DNA of 64,000 bases from Azospirillum sp. TSO22-1. GTDB taxonomy: Bacteria > Pseudomonadota > Alphaproteobacteria > Azospirillales > Azospirillaceae. Location of the stretch: contig NZ_LGQZ01000003.1 of assembly GCF_003116015.1 (NCBI RefSeq), positions 1-64,000 of the forward strand. Direction: 5' to 3'. Positions within the stretch are counted from its first letter, which is position 1. Each line of letters begins with the position of its first letter. The notes below the pieces were generated by a model, which saw nothing but the letters and a program-made list of their open reading frames with translations, searched no databases and was not told where the DNA came from. Positions 57,443-64,000 of the stretch are shown one piece after another. Made by a program: the position numbers and the translations under genes.

Positions 57443-58876
57443 TTAGAACTGGAAGTAGATGAAGGCGCGGTTGTCGAAATTGCCGAGCAGCAGCAGAAGC
57501 ACGATCAGCGACGAGCAGGCGACGGTGCGCGCCACCACGCCGGTGCGCACCCAGCCGGGCGCCGCGCCGGCCTCGATGGCGGCGTCCACGGTGAACACGA
57601 CCAGCCCGATCACCGCGACGCGCAGCAGCGTGCTGACCTGCTGCATGCCGTGCGGCAGGCTGAAGTCGCCCTGGGCAATGATCGACAGGATGGTGCCGAC
57701 CGTGTGCAGGCCGTCGGCGCGGAACGGCAGCCAGGTCAGCGTCACCAGCAGGAAGACCAGCGGGATCAGCGCCAGCCGCCCTATCGTCCGCACGGGCCCC
57801 GGAAGGCGGATGCCGGAGCGGCGGCCGAGCCAGCGCAGCGCGTCCTCCGCCAGCATCAGTCCGGCGTGCAGCGCCCCCCACAGCACGAAGGTCCAGGCGG
57901 CGCCGTGCCACAGGCCGGAGATCAGCATGGTGATGGTGACGTTGCGCAGGCGCAGCCATTGCGTCCGGTTGCCGCCCATCGGCATATAGACGTAGTCACG
58001 GAACCACGTGGACAGCGAGATGTGCCAGCGCCGCCAGAAGTCGCGCATGCCACGGGCGAAGTACGGCCGGGCGAAGTTCGGGCACAGCGTGTAGCCGAAG
58101 ATCTCCGCCAGCCCGATGGCGATCAGCGAATAGCCGGCGAAGTCGCCGTAGATCTGCAGGCTGAAGCAGATCAGGCCGATGACGTGGTGAAGAGAGTTGT
58201 AGAACTCCGGTTGGGTGAAGCGGGCATCGACCACCGCCGCCGCGTTGTCGGCCAAGCCGAGCTTGAGGAAATAGCCCCAGACCATCTTCTCCAGGCCGGC
58301 GAACTGCATGGCGAAGGTCGGCTTCGGCCGGCCCTCGCTGATCTGCGGCAGCAGGTCGCGCGCCCGCACGATGGGGCCGGCGACCAGCTGCGGGAAGAAC
58401 GCCACGAAGGTCGCGTACTTGATGAAGGAGCGCTCGGCCTTCAGCTCGCCGGCGTAGACGTCGATGGTGTAGCTGAGATTCTGGAAGGTGTAGAACGAGA
58501 TGCCGACCGGCAGGATCACCTCCAGCGCCGTGCGCCCGACTTCGAAGCCCAGGCCGGCCAGCGCAATCTGCGCGCTGTCGACGAAGAAGTTGAAGTACTT
58601 GAAGAAGAACAGGATGGCCAGGTTGCTGCCGATGCTGAGCAGCAGGTAGCTTCTGGCCCGCGCGCGGTCCGACGCATCGGCCACTTTCAGACCACACCAG
58701 AAGTCGATGGCGGTGGTCAGCGCCAGAAGGCTGCAGAAGCGGTAATCCCAATAGCCGTAGAACACATAGCTGGCGACCAGCAGGAACGGGGTGAACAGCC
58801 GGGTGCGTCCCAGCGCCAGGAACAGCGCGGTGAAGGCGGTTATGAAGAGCAAGAATTGCAGGCTGGCGAAATTCAT
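57443..58876 (-). CDS. MBOAT-family O-acyltransferase (AlgI-like)
   Basis: The 477-residue polytopic membrane protein has the MBOAT motif with catalytic His in SGLWHGAAWTFVLWGALH and FWRRWHISLSTWFRDYVY. AlgI-type enzymes move acyl groups across the membrane for polysaccharide O-acetylation. It precedes the SGNH-like gene. The two form a small O-acetylation cassette. Bases 58877-59176, upstream and shared with prfB, show no gene. Confidence 0.9.
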   Translation of the reverse strand: MNFASLQFLLFITAFTALFLALGRTRLFTPFLLVASYVFYGYWDYRFCSLLALTTAIDFWCGLKVADASDRARARSYLLLSIGSNLAILFFFKYFNFFVDSAQIALAGLGFEVGRTALEVILPVGISFYTFQNLSYTIDVYAGELKAERSFIKYATFVAFFPQLVAGPIVRARDLLPQISEGRPKPTFAMQFAGLEKMVWGYFLKLGLADNAAAVVDARFTQPEFYNSLHHVIGLICFSLQIYGDFAGYSLIAIGLAEIFGYTLCPNFARPYFARGMRDFWRRWHISLSTWFRDYVYMPMGGNRTQWLRLRNVTITMLISGLWHGAAWTFVLWGALHAGLMLAEDALRWLGRRSGIRLPGPVRTIGRLALIPLVFLLVTLTWLPFRADGLHTVGTILSIIAQGDFSLPHGMQQVSTLLRVAVIGLVVFTVDAAIEAGAAPGWVRTGVVARTVACSSLIVLLLLLGNFDNRAFIYFQF

Positions 58877-59176
58877 CGCAGCACCCTGGGATCGGAGATT
58901 GCAAGACGCTCCGAAATTAGCGCGTGCACGGGCGGTGTTCCCGGCGGCATCCGGAGCCCCCGGCCCCGAATAGGGCGTAATCAGTTGGCCGGTTGCAGCG
59001 AAAGGTGGCAGCCGGAAAGCGGCAGGCGCCGCCGATACCTCGGATGTGCTGGTACCCCGAGGAGTCGATCCGGCGCCGAACGGGGGAGAATTTGGGGGTG
59101 CAAAGCCGGACGCGAGGCGCTACATAAACCGCCGACCGACACCCTTCCAACCCCTGGCTGACGAGGAGGTACCGCG

Positions 59177-60299
59177 ATGCGGGCCGAGATCGAAGCGGCC
59201 GCCGGCGAGATTCGCGAATCGCTGGCGCTGCTGAGGAGGCATCTTTGACTGGGACAACGCACTGCGGCGTCTCGACGAAGTGAACGCCCTCTCCGAGGAT
59301 CCCAAGCTGTGGGACAACCCGGAGAAGGCGCAGACGATCATGCGCGAGCGCACCCAGCTGGAGACCGCGGTCAACGGCTACCGGGCGCTGGAGCGCGACC
59401 TCAGCGATAGCCTGGACCTCATCGAGATGGGCGAGGCGGAGGGTGACGAGACCGTCGTCGCCGACGCCGAAAAGTCCCTGTACGGCCTGCGCGACCGCGC
59501 CGCCAAGCTGCAGCTGGAAAGCCTGCTGTCGGGCGAGGCCGACGCCAACGACTGCTTCATCGAGGTGAACGCCGGCGCCGGCGGCACCGAGGCGCAGGAC
59601 TGGGCGCTGATGCTCATGCGCATGTACACGCGCTGGGGCGAGCAGCACGGCTACAAGACCGAGTGGCTGGAAGAGAGCCCGGGCGAAGAGGCCGGCATCA
59701 AGTCCGCCACCGTGCAGATCAAGGGCCACAACGCCTACGGCTGGCTGAAGACCGAGGCCGGCGTGCACCGCCTGGTGCGCATCAGCCCGTTCGACAGCCA
59801 GGCGCGCCGCCAGACCAGCTTCGCCGCGGTGTCGGTGAGCCCGGTGATCGACGACAAGATCCAGATCGAGATCAACGAGAAGGATTGCCGCATCGACACC
59901 TTCCGGGCCTCGGGCGCCGGCGGCCAGCACGTCAACAAGACGGACTCGGCGGTGCGCATCACGCACCTGCCCACCGGCATCGTGGTGGCCTGCCAGCAGG
60001 AGCGCTCGCAGCACAAGAACCGTTCCAAGGCGTGGGACATGCTGCGCGCCCGTCTGTACGAGCGCGAGCTGAAGATCCGCGAGGACGCCGCCGCGGCGCT
60101 GGAGGCCACCAAGACCGACATCGGCTGGGGCCACCAGATCCGCTCCTACGTCCTGCACCCCTACCAGATGGTCAAGGACCTGCGAACCGACGTCGAGACC
60201 TCGCAGTCCCAGGCGGTGCTCGACGGCGACCTCGACCGCTTCCTCGAAGCCGCGCTGGCCGCCCGCATCAAGGGCCAGGGCGACGAAGAGGCGGCGTAA
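59177..60299 (+). CDS. prfB: Peptide chain release factor 2 with programmed +1 frameshift
   Basis: The reading frame begins at ATG 59177. After 23 codons it meets TGA at 59246 in the context AGGAGG-CAT-CTT-TGA-C and continues in the +1 frame from 59247, giving about 373 residues. The SPF anticodon motif ([11 protein letters not shown]) and the GGQ motif ([10 protein letters not shown]) identify RF2, which reads UGA and UAA. The frameshift autoregulates RF2 level. Confidence 0.97.
59234..59249 (+). promoter_or_regulatory. prfB +1 programmed frameshift site
   Basis: AGGAGG (59234-59239), CAT, CTT and TGAC reproduce the classic prfB shift signal: an internal Shine-Dalgarno three bases before CTT-TGA-C. 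Low RF2 lets the ribosome slip +1 at CTT and continue. Confidence 0.95.
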
Positions 60300-60308
60300 C
60301 GCAGCCAC

Positions 60309-60398
60309 TTGCCCCCACCCCCGACCCCTCCCCCGCTTCGCAGGGGAGGGGAGATTGCTCCTCCCCCTGCGAAGCGGGGGGAGGTTGGGAGGGGGCAA
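60309..60398. repeat. Large palindromic GC-rich intergenic repeat
   Basis: The 90-base imperfect palindrome starts TTGCCCCC and ends GGGGGCAA. Inside, CCCCGCTTCGCAGGGG (60332) is repeated inverted at 60364-60379. It lies ten bases after prfB and could act as terminator or REP-like element. Related C-rich/G-rich intergenic palindromes are common in this bacterial group. Confidence 0.85.
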
Positions 60399-60422
60399 TA
60401 CTGTTTCGCTTTGAGGCCCGGC

Positions 60423-60731
60423 ATGATTCGCATCCTGATCGCCTCCGCCCTCCTCACCGCCGCGACGCCGGCGTTCGCCGCATCCAAATGCGACCCGCGC
60501 GGCATGCCGCCGGACACCTACACCGCCTACGTCGCCGACGCGCAGCAGCAGCTCAACGAGCATGGCTTCAACGCCGGCACTGCAGACGGCAAGCCGGGCT
60601 CCAGAACCCAGTCGGCCGTCCGCACCTACCAGAAGAAGGCCGGGCTGCCGGTCGACGGCTGCGTCAGCAAGGAACTGGTCGACCACCTGCACTTCGCGCA
60701 GCCGAAGGTCTACGGCGGCTCGAAACGGTGA
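60423..60731 (+). CDS. Small secreted peptidoglycan-binding-domain protein
   Basis: The 102-residue protein has a signal peptide (cleavage after AFAA, about residue 19) and one peptidoglycan-binding-1-type repeat (QQQLNEHGFNAGTADGKPG then SAVRTYQKKAGLPVDG). It probably binds the cell wall. A single C-terminal cysteine follows. Length is that of a stand-alone domain. Confidence 0.8.
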   Translation: MIRILIASALLTAATPAFAASKCDPRGMPPDTYTAYVADAQQQLNEHGFNAGTADGKPGSRTQSAVRTYQKKAGLPVDGCVSKELVDHLHFAQPKVYGGSKR

Positions 60732-60789
60732 ACCTTTCCCACCCCTCCGCCGTTGACCGGATACCGACAACGGCAGGGCGGTGGTCGTC

Positions 60790-61554
60790 ATGCAGCAGCG
60801 CTGGCCCCAGCGGCTTTGGATCGTCCGGCATGGCGAGAGTGCCGGCAACGTGGCGCGCGACGCGGCGCACGCCGCCGGCCTGACCCACATCGCCATCGCC
60901 GAGCGCGACGTCGACGTGCCGCTGAGCCGGGCCGGCGAGGAGCAGTCGCAGGCACTCGGCCGCTGGTTCGCCGCGCTGCCGCCGGACGAGCGGCCGGACG
61001 TGGTGCTGGCCTCCCCCTACCGGCGAGCCCGGCGCACGGCGGAGATCGTCCAGGCCGGCGGCGGGCTGCGCGTGGAGATCGCCGACTTCGTCATCGACGA
61101 GCGTCTGCGCGAGAAGGAGTTCGGCATCCTCGACCGCCTGACCCGGCTGGGCATCAAGCGCCACCATCCGGAGCAGGCGGAGTTCCGCCGCATCCTCGGC
61201 AAGTTCTATCACCGCCCGCCGGCTGGCGAGAGCTGGTGCGACGTCATCCTGCGCCTGCGCAGCGCCATGGACACCATCAGCCTGCACTGGGGCGGCCGGC
61301 GGGTGCTGATCGTCAGCCATCAGGTGGTGGTGCTGTGCCTGCGCTACCTGCTGGAGAACCTGACCGAGGAGGAGATCCTCGCCATCGACCGCGAGGGCGA
61401 CGTGGCGAACTGCGCGGTGACCGAGTACGGCTTCGATCCCACCTCCTCCTCGACCGGCCGCATGGACCTGCGGCGCTACAATTTCGTGGCGCCGCTGGAG
61501 CGCGCGGGCGCGCCGGTGACCTCCGAGCCCGACGCCAACGTGGCCGCGCGATGA
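60790..61554 (+). CDS. Histidine phosphatase superfamily protein
   Basis: The 254-residue protein has the RHGESAGN catalytic motif near its start and the second His in VLIVSHQVVV. It is longer than simple phosphoglycerate mutases, and the 60781 GTG would add three residues. It hydrolyses a phosphomonoester of unknown identity. Its stop overlaps the nnrD start by four bases. Confidence 0.85.
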   Translation: MQQRWPQRLWIVRHGESAGNVARDAAHAAGLTHIAIAERDVDVPLSRAGEEQSQALGRWFAALPPDERPDVVLASPYRRARRTAEIVQAGGGLRVEIADFVIDERLREKEFGILDRLTRLGIKRHHPEQAEFRRILGKFYHRPPAGESWCDVILRLRSAMDTISLHWGGRRVLIVSHQVVVLCLRYLLENLTEEEILAIDREGDVANCAVTEYGFDPTSSSTGRMDLRRYNFVAPLERAGAPVTSEPDANVAAR

Positions 61555-62432
61555 TCCGCGTCACCCCGGACCTGCTGCGCACCCTGCCGCTGCCCCAGCC
61601 CGGCGCGGAGGGCGACAAGGAGGACCGCGGGCGCGTGCTGGTCATCGGCGGCAGCACCGAGGTGCCGGGCGGCGCGCTTCTGGCCGGCACCGCGGCGCTG
61701 CGGGCCGGCGCCGGCAAGCTGCAGATCGCCACCGTGCGCAACGTCGCCCCGCATCTCGGGCTGGCGGTGCCGGAGGCGCGGGTGTTCGGCCTGCCCGAGA
61801 CGCCGGCCGGCGGCATCGACCCGGCCGCGGCGGACCGGCTCATCGAAACGGCGGCGTTGTGTGATGCCGTGCTGCTCGGTCCCGGCATGCTGGACAGCGA
61901 GGCGGTGGCGGCGCTGACCGTGGCGCTGGTCGAGGGATTGGACTCCGGCCCTGTCCTGGTGATCGATGCCGGTTCTCTGCCATGCCTGGGCGCGGTGAAG
62001 GACGCGCTGCGCCGCCGTGCCGGCCGCACCATCCTGACGCCGCACGCCGGCGAGATGGCGGCGCTGTGCGGCATCGGCCGCGCGGCGGTGGAGGGCGATC
62101 AGCCCGGCACGGCGCGGCGGGTGGCGGCGGAATTCCAGGCGGTGGTGGCGCTGAAGGGCCCGTGCACCTGCATCGTGGCGCCAGACGGCCACTGCTGGAC
62201 CTACGAGGACGGCAACGTCGGCCTGGCGACCTCGGGCTCCGGCGATACGTTGGCCGGCGTGGTGGCGGGCTTGGCGGCGCGCGGCGCCGAGCCGGTGCGC
62301 GCGGCGCTGTGGAGCGTCCACCTGCACGGCGAGGCCGGAAACCGGCTGGCCCACTCGCGCGGGCCGCTGGGGTTCCTGGCCAGGGAACTGCTGGCGGAGA
62401 TCCCGGCACTGATGGCGGAACTGGGGCGGTAG
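61551..62432 (+). CDS. nnrD: ADP-dependent NAD(P)H-hydrate dehydratase
   Basis: This 293-residue ribokinase-like protein has VIGGSTEVPGGALLAGTAAL, LTPHAGEMAALCG and the phosphate loop TSGSGDTLAGVVAG. It repairs hydrated NAD(P)H using ADP. It lacks the N-terminal epimerase domain that fuses to it in E. coli Nnr, so the epimerase must be encoded elsewhere. The ATGA overlap with the previous gene decides the start. Confidence 0.9.
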   Translation: MIRVTPDLLRTLPLPQPGAEGDKEDRGRVLVIGGSTEVPGGALLAGTAALRAGAGKLQIATVRNVAPHLGLAVPEARVFGLPETPAGGIDPAAADRLIETAALCDAVLLGPGMLDSEAVAALTVALVEGLDSGPVLVIDAGSLPCLGAVKDALRRRAGRTILTPHAGEMAALCGIGRAAVEGDQPGTARRVAAEFQAVVALKGPCTCIVAPDGHCWTYEDGNVGLATSGSGDTLAGVVAGLAARGAEPVRAALWSVHLHGEAGNRLAHSRGPLGFLARELLAEIPALMAELGR

Positions 62433-62436
62433 CGCC

Positions 62437-63234
62437 TCACCCCTCCGCCAGCGGCTCGTAGAACTCCGGGCCGAAGTCGGCTTGGCGGCGGCCGTCCACG
62501 TTGAAAGGCCGCTTCAGCGAGCCCTTGAAGTGCTTGCGCACCAGGTCCTGCCACGCCTCCACCGGGTCCTTCCCGGCCTGCGCGCACAGGTGGCCGAACC
62601 AGCGGCGGCCGGAGGCGACATGGGTGATCTCCTCCTCGAAGATCAGCTGCAGGATGTCGGCGCTCTCGCTGTCGCCGACCTCGCGCAGGCGGCGCACCGT
62701 GTCGGGGGTGACGTCGAGGCCGCGGGCCTCCAGCACCATCGGCACCAGCGCCAGCCGGGTGGCGAGGTCGTGCGCGGTGGTCTGCGCCGCCTGCCACAGG
62801 CCGTCGTGGGCGGGCAGCGCGCCGTAGCCGGAGCCGAGCGCGTTCAGCCGCGTCTCCAGCAGGTCGAAGTGCCGCGCCTCGTCGTCGGCGACCTGCACCC
62901 AGTCGTCGTAGAAGCCCTTGGGCATCGGCGTGGCGGTGAAGCGGGCGACGATGTCCCAGGCGAGGTCGATGGCGTTCAGTTCGATGTGCGCCAGCGCGTG
63001 CAGCAGCGCCAGGCGGTTCTGTGCGCTGCCGCCGCGGCCGCGCTTCGGCATGTCGCGGGGCAGGCGCAGTTCCGGCTTGTCGGGCCGGGCGGGGCGGTCG
63101 GGCGGGGCGGCGGTGCCGACCTCGGCGATCCGGCCGTCGCGCCACGCCGCGGCGTGTTCGCGGGTGAGGCGCACCTTGTCGGCCGGCGCGGCGGTGGTCA
63201 GCACCGTCCGCGCCGCGTCGCACAGCGTCGTCAC
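62437..63234 (-). CDS. DUF455 ferritin-like protein
   Basis: The 265-residue protein has paired ferritin-like metal-binding motifs, AHIELNAIDLAWD and DDEARHFDLL, and later EEEITHVASG, in a four-helix arrangement. DUF455 members are ferritin-like with an unknown reaction. It is convergent with nnrD and one base from cysQ, sharing its strand. Confidence 0.85.
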   Translation of the reverse strand: MTTLCDAARTVLTTAAPADKVRLTREHAAAWRDGRIAEVGTAAPPDRPARPDKPELRLPRDMPKRGRGGSAQNRLALLHALAHIELNAIDLAWDIVARFTATPMPKGFYDDWVQVADDEARHFDLLETRLNALGSGYGALPAHDGLWQAAQTTAHDLATRLALVPMVLEARGLDVTPDTVRRLREVGDSESADILQLIFEEEITHVASGRRWFGHLCAQAGKDPVEAWQDLVRKHFKGSLKRPFNVDGRRQADFGPEFYEPLAEG

Positions 63235-63235
63235 G

Positions 63236-63997
<762 letters not shown>

Positions 63998-64000
63998 GGC

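Noticed and set aside
57317..59161. Plus-strand open frame opposite the MBOAT and SGNH genes
   Set aside because: It has no domain and is His/Gln/Arg-rich, typical of an antisense shadow.

Overview
The window is high-GC DNA from an alphaproteobacterium, most likely a Rhodospirillales/Azospirillum-type soil or plant-associated organism. This rests on gene content: class II (B12-dependent) ribonucleotide reductase, an ftsE-ftsX-ydcF-plsC block, a long acidic and Lys/Pro/Ala-rich RNase E, many amine and amino-acid uptake genes, and a chemoreceptor with a CHASE3-like sensor. The species itself is inferred, not shown.

Region 1 (1-9.8 kb). A tRNA-Tyr runs off the left edge. A LysR regulator is divergent from a tightly packed operon: a polyamine/opine-type ABC importer (binding protein, ATPase, two permeases), a three-part FAD/[2Fe-2S] opine-oxidase-like dehydrogenase, an extra FAD amine oxidase and two RidA imine deaminases. 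Together they look like uptake and oxidative deamination of an unidentified amine, opine or imino acid, with RidA removing reactive imines.

Region 2 (9.8-36.2 kb) is accessory. It is bracketed by two related, oppositely oriented ends (TGT...ACA), each carrying several copies of a CATAAG/TGAGAA-type site, at about 21-23 bp spacing on the right end. This is the layout of a Tn7-like transposon end. No matching transposase is inside, only a serine recombinase at the left end. The cargo is a patchwork: two low-GC unknown genes, a lipoprotein plus orthocaspase/Sel1 pair, an alpha/beta hydrolase, a bdcA/bdcR pair, an orphan TagO/VasI-like protein, a LysR/DsbA-like/MBL-fold group, a ten-gene D-amino-acid operon with its own chemoreceptor and ABC importer facing an RpiR regulator, a GFA-family gene and an intact IS3-family element. 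A short diverged repeat (core GTGGCGAAAGGGGA) recurs between several of these modules.

Region 3 (36.2-64 kb) is core chromosome. It holds nrdJ, plsC, a YdcF protein, ftsX, ftsE, a zinc-ribbon DUF3426 protein, an aminotransferase, a small haem-binding protein, a GGT-like protein without its nucleophile, a BepA-like M48 protease, a DsbA-type oxidoreductase, a HAD phosphatase, rne, amiC, mrcA (PBP1A), an MBOAT/SGNH O-acetylation pair, prfB with its programmed +1 frameshift, a phosphoglycerate-mutase-like protein, nnrD, a DUF455 ferritin-like protein and cysQ at the right edge. Two palindromic intergenic repeats and a clear bidirectional terminator lie here.
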